From positions 1,550,001 through 1,614,000 of the forward strand of contig NZ_RKHO01000001.1 of NCBI RefSeq assembly GCF_003752505.1: a DNA stretch of 64,000 nt, in the 5' to 3' direction. Of this stretch, positions 8,078-16,659 are shown one piece after another. The notes beneath the pieces are model-generated. The model was not told the origin of the DNA. It saw only the letters and a program-made list of their open reading frames with translations, and did not search any database. The translations under genes and the position numbers were made by a program. The first letter of the stretch is position 1. The number at the start of each line of letters is the position of its first letter. This DNA is from Nocardioides aurantiacus (lineage in GTDB: Bacteria; Actinomycetota; Actinomycetes; Propionibacteriales; Nocardioidaceae).

Positions 8078-9358
8078 GTGACCGCGACCGGCTCGAGCAC
8101 CCTGCCGGGGCTGCTGCCCGACCTCGAGGTGATCCGCAAGGACTTCCCGATCCTGTCGCGGCGGCTGGCCGACGACCGGCCCCTGGTCTACCTCGACAGC
8201 GCGAACACCTCGCAGAAGCCGCAGTGCGTGATCGACGCGATGGTCGACCACCTCGAGCGGCACAACGCCAACGTGGCCCGGGCCATGCACCAGCTGGGCG
8301 CGGAGTCGAGCGAGGCCTTCGAGGCCGCGCGCGACAAGGTCGCGGCGTTCCTCAACGCCCCGTCGCGTGACGAGGTGATCTTCACCAAGAACGCCTCCGA
8401 GGCGCTCAACCTCGTGGCCAACACGCTCGCCTGGGCCCGCGGACCGCTCGAGGTCACCGACGGCGACCGGGTGGTGATCACGCAGATGGAGCACCACTCC
8501 AACATCGTGCCGTGGCAGCTGCTGACCCAGCGCACCGGCGCCGAGCTGCGCTGGTTCGGGCTCACCGACGACGGCCAGCTCGACCTGTCCGACATCGACG
8601 AGCTGATCACCGAGCGCACCAAGGTGGTCTCGCTGACCTGGGTGTCGAACATGCTCGGCACCATCAACCCGGTCGCCGAGATCGCCCGCCGGGCCCACGA
8701 GGTCGGCGCGATCGTCGTCGTCGACGCCTCGCAGGCAGCACCCCAGCTGCCCGTCGACGTGCAGGCGTCGGGGGCCGACGTCGTGGTGTTCACCGGCCAC
8801 AAGGTGACCGGGCCGACCGGGATCGGCGTGCTGTGGGGCAGGCGCGAGCTGCTCGACCAGCTGCCGCCTTTCCTCGGTGGCGGCGAGATGATCGAGACGG
8901 TCACGATGGAGCGGTCGACGTACGCCGGGATCCCGCACAAGTTCGAGGCCGGGACCCCGCCCATCGTCGAGGCCGTCGGTCTCGGTGCGGCCGTGGACTA
9001 CCTCGGCGCCATCGGGCTGGACAACATCCACCGGCACGAGCAGGCGATCACCGGCTACCTGCTCGAGGGTCTGGCGACCGTCCCGGGCGTGACCGTGCTC
9101 GGCCCGCTTGACCCGACGTTGCGCGGGGGAGCGGTCTCGTTCGAGGTCGACGGGGTCCACCCCCACGACGTCTCGCAGCTGCTCGACAGCTTCGGCATCG
9201 CCGTGCGCGCCGGGCACCACTGCGCCAAGCCGGCGCACAAGCGGTTCGGGGTGCAGAGCTCGACCCGCGCCTCGTCGTACCTCTACACCACGCCGGCCGA
9301 GGTCGACGCCTTCGTGGAGGGAATCATCGCCACCCAGAAGTACTTCAAGGTGGCATGA
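8078..9358 (+). CDS. sufS: SufS, group II cysteine desulfurase
   Basis: A PLP enzyme of 426 aa that removes sulfur from L-cysteine as an enzyme-bound persulfide and passes it to SufU. The internal-aldimine lysine lies in FTGHKVTGPTGIG, and the persulfide cysteine is in RAGHHCAKPAHKRFG near residue 380, in the short-loop context typical of type II desulfurases. The N-terminal VYLDSANTSQKP is the usual dimer/active-site segment. The start is GTG at 8078; the stop overlaps sufU by ATGA. Confidence 0.97.
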   Translation: MTATGSSTLPGLLPDLEVIRKDFPILSRRLADDRPLVYLDSANTSQKPQCVIDAMVDHLERHNANVARAMHQLGAESSEAFEAARDKVAAFLNAPSRDEVIFTKNASEALNLVANTLAWARGPLEVTDGDRVVITQMEHHSNIVPWQLLTQRTGAELRWFGLTDDGQLDLSDIDELITERTKVVSLTWVSNMLGTINPVAEIARRAHEVGAIVVVDASQAAPQLPVDVQASGADVVVFTGHKVTGPTGIGVLWGRRELLDQLPPFLGGGEMIETVTMERSTYAGIPHKFEAGTPPIVEAVGLGAAVDYLGAIGLDNIHRHEQAITGYLLEGLATVPGVTVLGPLDPTLRGGAVSFEVDGVHPHDVSQLLDSFGIAVRAGHHCAKPAHKRFGVQSSTRASSYLYTTPAEVDAFVEGIIATQKYFKVA

Positions 9359-9843
9359 GCGTGGACCTCGACAGCCTCTACCAGGAGATCATCCTGGACC
9401 ACTACCGCAACCCGCACCACGCGGGCCTGCGGGACCCCTTCGAGTCCGAGGTCCACCACGTCAACCCGACGTGCGGCGACGAGATCACGCTGCGGGTGCA
9501 CCTCGACGGCGAGCCCGGCCACGAGACCGTCTCCGACGTGTCCTACGACGCCGAGGGCTGCTCGATCAGCCAGGCGGCGGCCTCGGTGATGGCCGACCTC
9601 GTCATCGGCCAGCAGGTCGACGAGGCGCTGCGCAAGCACCAGGCGTTCCTGGAGCTGATGCAGTCCCGCGGCACGATCGAGCCCGACGAGGAGGTGCTGG
9701 AGGACGGCATCGCCTTCGCCGGCGTCTCCAAGTTCCCGGCACGCGTCAAGTGCGCGCTGCTGGGCTGGATGGCCTTCAAGGACGCCACCTCGACCATCCT
9801 GGCCGGGACCGCGTCCACCACGACCCCCGAGGAGAACCGATGA
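9355..9843 (+). CDS. sufU: SufU, zinc-dependent sulfurtransferase
   Basis: A 162-aa SufU/IscU-like protein. In Gram-positive bacteria SufU accepts sulfur from SufS by zinc-ligand swapping rather than acting as scaffold. Zinc-ligand motifs are visible: Cys in NPTCGDEITLRV, Cys in AEGCSISQAAAS and Cys in VKCALLGW, with the insertion between the second and third sites that distinguishes SufU from IscU. It overlaps sufS and the following gene by 4 bp each. Confidence 0.95.
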   Translation: MSVDLDSLYQEIILDHYRNPHHAGLRDPFESEVHHVNPTCGDEITLRVHLDGEPGHETVSDVSYDAEGCSISQAAASVMADLVIGQQVDEALRKHQAFLELMQSRGTIEPDEEVLEDGIAFAGVSKFPARVKCALLGWMAFKDATSTILAGTASTTTPEENR

Positions 9844-10211
9844 CCGCCGACCACAGCGACCTGCCCGACGTGCCCGAGGCCTCCGGCTCCGCCGGCACCG
9901 CCACGGTGAACCGCGAGGACGTCGTCGAGGCCATGAAGGACGTCGTCGACCCCGAGCTGGGCATCAACGTCGTCGACCTGGGCCTGGTCTACGACGTCCA
10001 CATCGACGACGCGTCGGCCGCCGTGCTCGACATGACGCTGACGTCCGCGGCCTGCCCGCTGACCGACGTCATCCAGGACCAGACCAACCAGGCGCTCGAG
10101 GGTCTGGTCACCGACGTGACGATCAACTGGGTCTGGATGCCGCCGTGGGGCCCGGACAAGATCACCGAGGACGGTCGCGAGCAGCTGCGGGCGCTGGGCT
10201 TCAACGTCTGA
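9840..10211 (+). CDS. sufT: SufT-like DUF59 Fe-S maturation factor
   Basis: A 123-aa MIP18/PaaD-type (DUF59) protein. Key features are DVVDPELGINVVDLGLVYDV and the conserved Cys in TSAACPLTD, with the WVWMPPWGPDKI ending usual for this group. It is thought to deliver clusters to apo-proteins. Its ATG overlaps the sufU stop by 4 bp, so it is the last member of the operon. It ends 11 bp inside the 3' end of the convergent lipoprotein gene. Confidence 0.93.
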   Translation: MTADHSDLPDVPEASGSAGTATVNREDVVEAMKDVVDPELGINVVDLGLVYDVHIDDASAAVLDMTLTSAACPLTDVIQDQTNQALEGLVTDVTINWVWMPPWGPDKITEDGREQLRALGFNV

Positions 10212-10896
10212 CGGACTCGCCCGACGCCCGCTGGCGGCGCAGCCCGTCCAGGGAGGCGTCGGCGTAGTAGCGCGGCTCGAGGTAGACCGACAGCTGCAGG
10301 GTCTCGCCCTCTCGCGCCGGCGTCGTCCTCGCGGTGATCTCGCCGACCAGACCGGAGGCGGCGAGGCCGACGCCGAAGCTGGTGCGGTGGGTGCTCTCCG
10401 GGTCGGCGAAGGGCCCGCTGGTGGCCAGCTCGACGCCCTCCTGCCAGCTCGCGACCGTGTCGTCCGGCAGTCCCCAGTGCTCGACCGCACGGGCCAGGGC
10501 GGCGTCGCCCTCGGCGCGGGTGTCGTAGGACTCGAACCAGGTCACCGAGGTCATCCGGTCGCGGCTGCTGTTGAAGAACGGCACGACCGTCGAGGTCCGC
10601 GCCCGCTCGGTGCCGCGGGGCCCGACCAGCTCGAGCTCGAGGAGCCGGTCGCGGGGCGAGCCGACCTGGGGGCCCAGGCGTCCGGGCTGGACGCCGACCT
10701 CCTGGCGGGTGACACGGAGGTCGCGCAGGTCGAACCGCATCCGGCCGGTCTGCTCGACGTGGGCGATGCCGGCCTCGGTGAGCAGCGAGAAACCCTCGGG
10801 ACCGACGCGCGGGCCCTCGGGCTCGGGTTCGGAGAAGCAGCCCGCGGTCAGCCCGAGCGCAGCCGCGAGGACGAGCGCGCGGACCCGGACTGGCAT
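10201..10896 (-). CDS. Putative lipoprotein, unknown function
   Basis: A 231-aa exported protein. It starts MPVRVRALVLAAALGLTAGC, with a short basic N-terminus, a hydrophobic stretch and a lipobox (LTAGC), so it should be lipidated at Cys20 and face outward. The remainder is a soluble domain without a motif I can name. I chose the ATG at 10894-10896 because the signal peptide begins there. A CAAACT hexamer lies 7 nt upstream and overlaps the divergent -10 element of the neighbouring hydrolase gene. The 3' end overlaps sufT by 11 bp tail to tail. Confidence 0.8.
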   Translation of the reverse strand: MPVRVRALVLAAALGLTAGCFSEPEPEGPRVGPEGFSLLTEAGIAHVEQTGRMRFDLRDLRVTRQEVGVQPGRLGPQVGSPRDRLLELELVGPRGTERARTSTVVPFFNSSRDRMTSVTWFESYDTRAEGDAALARAVEHWGLPDDTVASWQEGVELATSGPFADPESTHRTSFGVGLAASGLVGEITARTTPAREGETLQLSVYLEPRYYADASLDGLRRQRASGESVRR

Positions 10897-10915
10897 GCGG
10901 GCTAGTTTGGCACCC

Positions 10916-11614
10916 ATGACCCGTTCCGCGACGTACGTCGAGACTCCCGACGGCCAGATGCCCGCCCACCTCTGGCTGCCCGAGGGCGGGACCGGGCCGG
11001 GTCTGCTGCTGCTGCAGGAGATCTTCGGCATCAGCCGCTACGTGCAGTCCCGTGCCGAGGACCTCGCCGACCTCGGCTACGTCGTGCTCGCCCCGGAGAT
11101 CTACTGGCGGCTCGGGGTCAGCCGCGTCGCGGAGGGGCCGCAGGCGATGGACGAGGGCCTGGCGCTCATGGGCCGGGTCGACTGGGACGCCGCGGTCCGC
11201 GACGCGGGCACCGCGCTCGGAGACCTCCGAGGGCGCCCCGAGGTCGACGGTGGCGCGGGCGTCGTGGGCTTCTGCTTCGGCGGGGGACTGGGCTTCCACC
11301 TCGCCGCCGTCGAGGAGCCCGACGCCCTGGTGGCCTACTACGGCTCCGCGATCCCGCAGCTGCTGGAGCTGGCGCCACGGGTGACGTGCCCGTCGCTGCA
11401 CCACCTCGGGCTCGCCGACGCCTACATCGACGGCGACGCGCGGGCGGCGATGCTCGACGCACTGCGGTCGCGGCCCGCGACCCGGGTCGAGACCTACGAG
11501 GGCGCCGACCACGCGTTCGACAACCCCGACCTCCCGCTGCACCACGCGGACGCCTCGGCGGCGGCGTGGGAGCACACCGTGGCCTTCCTCGCCGAGCAGC
11601 TGCCCGCCACGTGA
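10916..11614 (+). CDS. Dienelactone hydrolase family protein
   Basis: An alpha/beta hydrolase of 232 aa. The nucleophile elbow is GFCFGGGLG (Cys nucleophile, as in dienelactone hydrolases), the acid is in the LGLADAYID segment, and the histidine is in EGADHAFDN. Family members hydrolyse lactones in aromatic degradation, but no ring-cleavage genes are nearby, so the real substrate is open. A TAGTTT hexamer 7 nt before the ATG suggests a leaderless transcript. The stop overlaps the next gene's GTG by 4 bp, so it is co-translated with the acVLRF1 gene. Confidence 0.9.
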   Translation: MTRSATYVETPDGQMPAHLWLPEGGTGPGLLLLQEIFGISRYVQSRAEDLADLGYVVLAPEIYWRLGVSRVAEGPQAMDEGLALMGRVDWDAAVRDAGTALGDLRGRPEVDGGAGVVGFCFGGGLGFHLAAVEEPDALVAYYGSAIPQLLELAPRVTCPSLHHLGLADAYIDGDARAAMLDALRSRPATRVETYEGADHAFDNPDLPLHHADASAAAWEHTVAFLAEQLPAT

Positions 11615-12228
11615 GCGCTGCCGGCGAGGTGCTGGTGCCGGCCGAGCGCGTGGTGCGCTGGACCGAGAACTTCGTCGCCCGCCACGGAGCCACGTCCTTC
11701 GTCGTCGCCGACGGGGTGCTGCACGGGACCGCGGCCGACGGGTCCGACTTCGTCGCCCGGCTGCCCTTCGACCTCGCCCACGCCGGCCCCGCCGACCCCG
11801 CGGCGCTGGCCCGGGCGTGCGTCACGCCCCCCGCCTGGGGGCTGCTGCTGGTGCGCAAGGGCGGCTTCGCGGTGGCGCGTCTGTCCGGCGACCGGCTGGT
11901 CGGCTCCAAGACCGGTCAGCGGCACGTGCAGGGTCGGACCAAGGCGGGCGGGCAGAGCCAGCAGCGCTTCGCCCGGCGGCGCGACAACCAGGCCCGGGCG
12001 GCGTACGACGCTGCGGCCGACCACGCGGCCCGCGTGCTGGGCGAGACCCCGCTGCTGCTGGTGACCGGCGGCGACCGGGAGGCCGTCGACGCGGTCGTGG
12101 CCGACCGCCGCCTGGCCGCCGTGTCCGTCGTCGGCCCGTGGCTGGCGGTCCCCGACCCTCGCCGGGCCGTGCTCGACCAGGCGGTCCGGGACGCGCAGGC
12201 GGTCCGGGTCGTGGTCCGGAACGCCTAG
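11611..12228 (+). CDS. acVLRF1-type peptidyl-tRNA hydrolase (Vms1/eRF1-like fold)
   Basis: A 205-aa actinobacterial Vms1-like release factor homologue. The decisive segment is GSKTGQRHVQGRTKAGGQSQ (near residues 97-116), matching the catalytic glutamine loop of the VLRF1 family, followed by the basic QRFARRRDNQA. Eukaryotic Vms1/ANKZF1 uses this loop to cut peptidyl-tRNA on stalled 60S subunits; the bacterial member is proposed to act in ribosome rescue. The start is GTG at 11611, overlapping the hydrolase stop. Its TAG stop shares a CTAG tetranucleotide with the stop of the convergent permease gene. Family firm, cellular role inferred. Confidence 0.88.
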   Translation: MSAAGEVLVPAERVVRWTENFVARHGATSFVVADGVLHGTAADGSDFVARLPFDLAHAGPADPAALARACVTPPAWGLLLVRKGGFAVARLSGDRLVGSKTGQRHVQGRTKAGGQSQQRFARRRDNQARAAYDAAADHAARVLGETPLLLVTGGDREAVDAVVADRRLAAVSVVGPWLAVPDPRRAVLDQAVRDAQAVRVVVRNA

Positions 12229-13616
12229 CGCTGGCCCCCGGTCGAGGCGGGCTGCTCGCTGAGCTCGTCGGGCGAGACCGACCCGCCGCGGGCCCGGGTG
12301 ACCAGGTAGAGGTCGACCACGACCGCCCAGGAGAGCAGGCTCAGGAGCAGCTGCGAGCGGGTGTCGCTGGAGAGCGCCATCTGCACCAGGATCGCCAGGA
12401 TCCCGGCGATGGCCACGATGGTCAGGGCCGGGAAGAGCCACATCCGGACCACGAGCTGCTCGTCGGGGGTCCGCCGCCGCAGCACCAGCTGCGAGATCGC
12501 GATCAGCAGGTAGACGAACAGGATCACCGCGCCCGAGGAGTTCAGCAAGAACAGGAAGACCGTGTCGGGCGAGACGTAGGCCGCGATCACGCTGAGGAAC
12601 CCGATGACCGTGGAGAACAGGATCGCCCACACCGGGACCCCGCGCCGGTTCGTGGAGACCAGCACCGCGGGGGCCTCCTTGCGCGCGGCCAGCACGAAGA
12701 TCATCCGCGAGGCGGTGTAGAGCCCGGAGTTCAAGCACGACAGCACGGCGGTCAGCACGACGGCGTTCATGATGTGGTCGGCGTACGGGATGCCCATCTC
12801 GCTGAAGGCGGCGACGTACGGCGAGGAGCCGAGCGCGTTGTCGTCCCACGGCACGATCAGCACCAGCAGGATCATCGAGCCGACGAAGAAGGTCGCCACG
12901 CGCAGGATGACCGACTGCGTGGCCCGGGCGATGGCGCGCTCGGGGTCGCTGGACTCGGCCGCCGCGATGGTCGCGATCTCGGCCCCCACCATCGAGAACA
13001 CCACGACCACGATGCTGGAGAAGATCGCGCCGACGCCGTTGGGCACGAACCCGCCCTGGCTGGTCATCAGGCTGACGTCGAAGTCCTTGTCGGGCCAGAG
13101 CCCGACGACGAACAGCGTGCCGAGCACGAGGAAGACGATGATCGCGAACACCTTGATGCCGGCGAACCAGTACTCGAACTCGCCGTAGGAGCCCACCGAG
13201 ACGAGGTTGGTGGCGGTCATCAGCACCATCAGCACCAGCGACATCAGCCACAGCGGGACGTCGATCCAGTAGCGCAGGATCTCCGCGCCGGCCACGGCCT
13301 CGAAGCCGACCACGATCACCCAGAAGTACCAGTACAGCCACGCCACCGAGAAGCCCGCCCAGCCGCCCAGCGCCCGCCGCGAGTAGTCGGAGAACGACCC
13401 GGTCGAGGGGTTGGCCGTGGCCATCTCGCCCAGCATCCGCATCACCAGGATGATCAGCACCCCGGTGACCAGGTAGGACAGGAACGCCGCCGGACCCGTC
13501 TGGTTGATCACGACGCCCGACCCCACGAACAGCCCGGCGCCGATCACGCCGCCGATCGCGATCATCGTCAGGTGGCGCTGCTTGAGGCCCTTCTGCAGCT
13601 GAGCGGGAGCGGACAT
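12225..13616 (-). CDS. Amino acid permease, AAT family (GABA/proline-type)
   Basis: A 463-aa inner-membrane transporter of the APC superfamily with about 12 predicted helices. The N-terminal KGLKQRHLTMIAIGGVIGAG is the AAT-family signature, forming the substrate-binding helix break; ANPSTGSFSDY is also typical. Such permeases take up neutral or basic amino acids or GABA by proton symport; the specificity cannot be read from sequence. The start at 13614-13616 is preceded by GAGGAT. The gene is monocistronic between two convergent or unrelated neighbours. Confidence 0.9.
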   Translation of the reverse strand: MSAPAQLQKGLKQRHLTMIAIGGVIGAGLFVGSGVVINQTGPAAFLSYLVTGVLIILVMRMLGEMATANPSTGSFSDYSRRALGGWAGFSVAWLYWYFWVIVVGFEAVAGAEILRYWIDVPLWLMSLVLMVLMTATNLVSVGSYGEFEYWFAGIKVFAIIVFLVLGTLFVVGLWPDKDFDVSLMTSQGGFVPNGVGAIFSSIVVVVFSMVGAEIATIAAAESSDPERAIARATQSVILRVATFFVGSMILLVLIVPWDDNALGSSPYVAAFSEMGIPYADHIMNAVVLTAVLSCLNSGLYTASRMIFVLAARKEAPAVLVSTNRRGVPVWAILFSTVIGFLSVIAAYVSPDTVFLFLLNSSGAVILFVYLLIAISQLVLRRRTPDEQLVVRMWLFPALTIVAIAGILAILVQMALSSDTRSQLLLSLLSWAVVVDLYLVTRARGGSVSPDELSEQPASTGGQR

Positions 13617-13712
13617 CGCGAGATCCTCACGGCCGGGGGGCCGCGCCCGAGCAGACGGAGCCGTCCGCCAGCATCGCACGGCAGGACCGCGGCGAGCGAG
13701 GGCTGCGGGCGA

Positions 13713-14396
13713 CTAGATGGTGAGCGAGGCCACACCCTCGAGCAGCTCCGAGACGGGCTCGCCGACCGCACGGTCCAGCAGCGTCGCCGTCGCGAAGTCG
13801 GCGGCGGCACGCTCGAAGACCGAGCCCCGTCGCAGCATGGCGTGCTTGCCGTCCTGCACGTCCAACCAGCCGAACGAGGCGGCGGTCCCGGCCACCTCCT
13901 GGCCGAGCCGTCGCGCCCGGCGGGGGTCGGCGACGCGGTCCGCGGTGCCGTGCACCATCAGCACCCGGCGACCGGCGAGCGTCGCGTGGTCGGCGGGTGC
14001 GATCCAGGCGTTGAGCGCGGCCACGCCCACGACCGGGGCGGCCGATCCCGCGAGGAGGGCCGCCCTGCCGCCGAGGGAGTGGCCGACCAGGCAGGTCGGC
14101 AGCGCGCCGAGCCGGCGGGCCACCTCGTCCAGGGCCCACAGCGCGTCGTCGACCGGGGTGTGCCCGGTGTCCCAGCCGCGGGTGGAGTTGAGCACCCGGA
14201 AGACGGCCAGCCCCCGGCCGCCCCCGACCCGGCCGACCCGCGCGATGCGCCGTGCCACCGGCACCATCCGCAGCACCGACAGCTGGGTCGGGCTGACCTC
14301 GGCGCGGTCCCGGCGGGCGGCACCCCCGTGCAGCACCAGCACGACGCCGTCGGGGTGGCGTGGCTCGCGGACGGGGACGAGACGGGGCTGCGGCAC
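13713..14396 (-). CDS. Alpha/beta hydrolase
   Basis: A 227-aa serine hydrolase. It has the oxyanion-side motif VLVLHGGA, the nucleophile elbow GHSLGG (in CLVGHSLGGRAALLAG), the acid in MVHGTADRVADP, and the final histidine in VQDGKHAML. No signal peptide. The GTG at 14394-14396 is preceded by AGGAG 7 nt upstream, which fixes the start better than any alternative. Small esterase or peptidase activity is plausible; the substrate is unknown. Confidence 0.85.
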   Translation of the reverse strand: MPQPRLVPVREPRHPDGVVLVLHGGAARRDRAEVSPTQLSVLRMVPVARRIARVGRVGGGRGLAVFRVLNSTRGWDTGHTPVDDALWALDEVARRLGALPTCLVGHSLGGRAALLAGSAAPVVGVAALNAWIAPADHATLAGRRVLMVHGTADRVADPRRARRLGQEVAGTAASFGWLDVQDGKHAMLRRGSVFERAAADFATATLLDRAVGEPVSELLEGVASLTI

Positions 14397-14477
14397 GTGG
14401 GCGCTCCTGGGCGTACGACGGGGGAGGGTGCTCGGCGACCGGCGGGTCGACGGTGATCGCGGGGGGCTGCTGCCAGG

Positions 14478-15407
14478 ATGACGGACGTGTGGGAGCCGGA
14501 CCCCTCGTGGGAGGTGCTGCCCGGCGCGGCCGGCCCGGCGAGCGCCGGGGTGTGGCGCGCCCGGTCGGGTGGTCGGAGCTGGGTCGTCAAGCGGCTGCGC
14601 CCCCCGTCTTACGACGAGCCGGGCGGTCACCTCGCGCTCGACCCCGTGCACCCCGGCTACTGGCGCCGTGAGGCCGACGCGGCCCTGACCGGCTTCGGCG
14701 ACGGTCCCGGCCTGGTCCGCGCCGGCGACGGCCCGGTCGAGGAGGACGGCGAGGGCGTGACGCTGTGGAGCCCGGAGGCGGTGGGGGAGCCGCCGACGGG
14801 GCTCCACGTCGCCCGGGCCCTCGGCAGCTTCGCCGCGGCGGCGTACGACACCCCGCCGTGGGCCGCCCGCGAGCAGCTGCGCCGGCGGCTCGAGCTGGTG
14901 GAGGCCCGGGGCGGGTGGCGCACCCTGGCGCGCACCACGCTGGCCGACGTCACGAGCCTGCTGTGGGAGCGTCGCGGGCACTGGCTGGCCCGCCTCGACG
15001 AGGGGCCCCAGGGGCGGGTGCACGGCGACGCGGTGCCCTCGAACTTCCTCACCACCGGTCGGGGCGGTGCGGTCGTGGCGGTCGACTGGCAGTGCCTGGG
15101 CGTGGGACCCGTGGGTGCCGACCTGGGCTACTGGTCGCTGTCGAGCCGCGAGGAGTTCGGGGTGCTGCTGGAGGCGTTCCTCGCCGGGGTGGTCGCGGCG
15201 GCCGGTCGCGAGGTCGACGTCGAGGCCGTGGCGCGGGCGGCGCGGGTGCACGCGGCGTACTCCGTGCTGAGCCGTGCCGAGTGGGCGCTGGCCCAGGCGG
15301 CGAAGGGCGAGGGAGCGCTCGCCGGCAAGTTCCGCCACCCGGCCGTCGCGCCCTACCTGCGCGCGATCGAGCGGCAGTTCCCCCAGCTCGAGGCACTGCT
15401 CCCCTGA
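14478..15407 (+). CDS. Aminoglycoside phosphotransferase-fold protein
   Basis: A 309-aa kinase-fold protein. The catalytic loop is VHGDAVPSNFL and the metal-binding loop VAVDWQCLG, the two hallmarks of the APH/choline-kinase superfamily; VVKRL near residue 40 is the ATP-binding lysine. There is no evidence that it confers resistance; most such chromosomal genes act on small metabolites. The ATG at 14478 lacks a strong ribosome-binding site. It is divergent from the alpha/beta hydrolase gene, with 81 bp between them. Confidence 0.82.
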   Translation: MTDVWEPDPSWEVLPGAAGPASAGVWRARSGGRSWVVKRLRPPSYDEPGGHLALDPVHPGYWRREADAALTGFGDGPGLVRAGDGPVEEDGEGVTLWSPEAVGEPPTGLHVARALGSFAAAAYDTPPWAAREQLRRRLELVEARGGWRTLARTTLADVTSLLWERRGHWLARLDEGPQGRVHGDAVPSNFLTTGRGGAVVAVDWQCLGVGPVGADLGYWSLSSREEFGVLLEAFLAGVVAAAGREVDVEAVARAARVHAAYSVLSRAEWALAQAAKGEGALAGKFRHPAVAPYLRAIERQFPQLEALLP

Positions 15408-15472
15408 GCCCCGGGTCCCGAGGCGGACCCCAGCGCCTCACCGGAGGGCTGGCGCCGACCTAGGCTGACGCG

Positions 15473-15925
15473 GTGACCCCTGCGCACCCCCTGGCCGACC
15501 CGCGGCTCCTGCTCGGCGGCTGGCTGCTGGAGCGCACCATCGAGGACCGCCGCGGCGACCTCGACGGGGTGGTCGAGGGCCGGCTCGAGCTGGCCGAGGA
15601 GGCGCCCGACCGGCTGCGCTGGGAGGAGCGGGCCACCTGGCTCCGCCCCGGCGGCGAGGTGCCGGTGACCCGCACGCTGCGCGTCGTACGCCGCGGCGAG
15701 GGGTGGTGGGTCCTCTTCGAGGACGGGCGCGACTTCCACCCGTGGTCACCCGGCGACGCGGTGGTGCACGACTGCCGGTCCGACACCTACCGCGGCGTGG
15801 TCACCGGGTCCCCGGCCTCGTGGTCGGTGACCTGGGAGGTGACCGGGCCGGCCAAGGACTACGTGATGCACACGCGGCTGCGGCCCGCCCGCCCCGGCGA
15901 GGGGACGAGCGGGCCGCAGCAGTGA
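15473..15925 (+). CDS. DUF6314 family protein
   Basis: A 150-aa soluble protein, recognised as DUF6314 by the N-terminal LLLGGWLLERTIEDRRGDL and the C-terminal WSVTWEVTGPAKDYVM with TRLRP. The many beta-strand-like stretches and the lipocalin-like G-x-W start suggest a small beta barrel (inference). TAGGCT at 15461-15466 followed by 6 nt and GTG indicates a leaderless transcript. Function unknown. Confidence 0.8.
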   Translation: MTPAHPLADPRLLLGGWLLERTIEDRRGDLDGVVEGRLELAEEAPDRLRWEERATWLRPGGEVPVTRTLRVVRRGEGWWVLFEDGRDFHPWSPGDAVVHDCRSDTYRGVVTGSPASWSVTWEVTGPAKDYVMHTRLRPARPGEGTSGPQQ

Positions 15926-15944
15926 CGTGCGGTGAGGAGGATCC

Positions 15945-16544
15945 TCAGCGGTGCAGCTTGTCGACGAGGCGCCACGCGACGGGCAGGCACCCGGCCGCGA
16001 GCAGGATCTTCAGGCCGTCGCCCAGCAGGTAGTTCTTCATGCCGATGTCGAAGGCCTCGCCGAGACCGATGCCGAGCGAGGCGGCGAGGTAGGGCAGGCC
16101 GATCGCGTAGACCACGGCGTTGCCGAGCACCATCGTGGCGATGGTGCGGCCCGGCGAGCGGTCGCCGCCACGGCTGGCCAGCAGGCCGACGACGCCGGCT
16201 GCGACCACGAAGCCGATGACGTAGCCGAGGGAGGGTGCCATCACGCCGGAGCCGCCGTCGGCGTACCACGGCATCCCGGCCATGCCGGCGAGCAGGTAGA
16301 CGAGCAGCGCGAGCGCGCCACGCTGCCAGCCGAGGGCCGCACCGACCCCGAGCGCGGCGAAGGTCTGGCCGGTCACCGGCACGGGGGAGCCCGCGACCGG
16401 GATCGCGACCTGGGCGGCGAGACCGGTCAGTGCGGCACCGCCGAGGACGAGGGCGATGTCCCGGGCGAGCGCCCCGGGGACGACGTCGGCCAGGACCAGC
16501 GGGCGACGCCGGTGCAGCGGGACGGACAGGGCGGAGCTGGACAT
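15945..16544 (-). CDS. bioY: BioY, biotin transporter S-component
   Basis: A 199-aa membrane protein with about six helices. The BioY signature is visible as IPVAGSPVPVTGQTFAALGVGAALGW, here read in two overlapping parts, with YLLAGMAGMPWYADGG behind it. BioY binds biotin and normally works with an ECF energising module; no bioM or bioN is in this window, so it may act alone or share a remote module. GGAGG lies 5 nt before the ATG at 16542-16544. The 115 bp upstream show no operator I can name. Confidence 0.92.
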   Translation of the reverse strand: MSSSALSVPLHRRRPLVLADVVPGALARDIALVLGGAALTGLAAQVAIPVAGSPVPVTGQTFAALGVGAALGWQRGALALLVYLLAGMAGMPWYADGGSGVMAPSLGYVIGFVVAAGVVGLLASRGGDRSPGRTIATMVLGNAVVYAIGLPYLAASLGIGLGEAFDIGMKNYLLGDGLKILLAAGCLPVAWRLVDKLHR

Positions 16545-16659
16545 GGGGACCTCCGTGACGGACGTGCGGTGCGGCTATCTCTACCAGAACGCGACGCCCG
16601 GGACCGGCGTCGCCGTCCTACTGGACGGTGCTACCGGTGGGTCCGCCGCGAGAGCCGCG

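Noticed and set aside
14478-15407. Aminoglycoside resistance kinase
   Set aside because: Only the general APH fold motifs are present; no similarity to a specific resistance enzyme was recognised and no mobile element is nearby.
16545-16659. BioQ or BirA operator upstream of bioY
   Set aside because: No TGAAC-N3-GTTAC-like or similar dyad is visible in the 115-bp gap.
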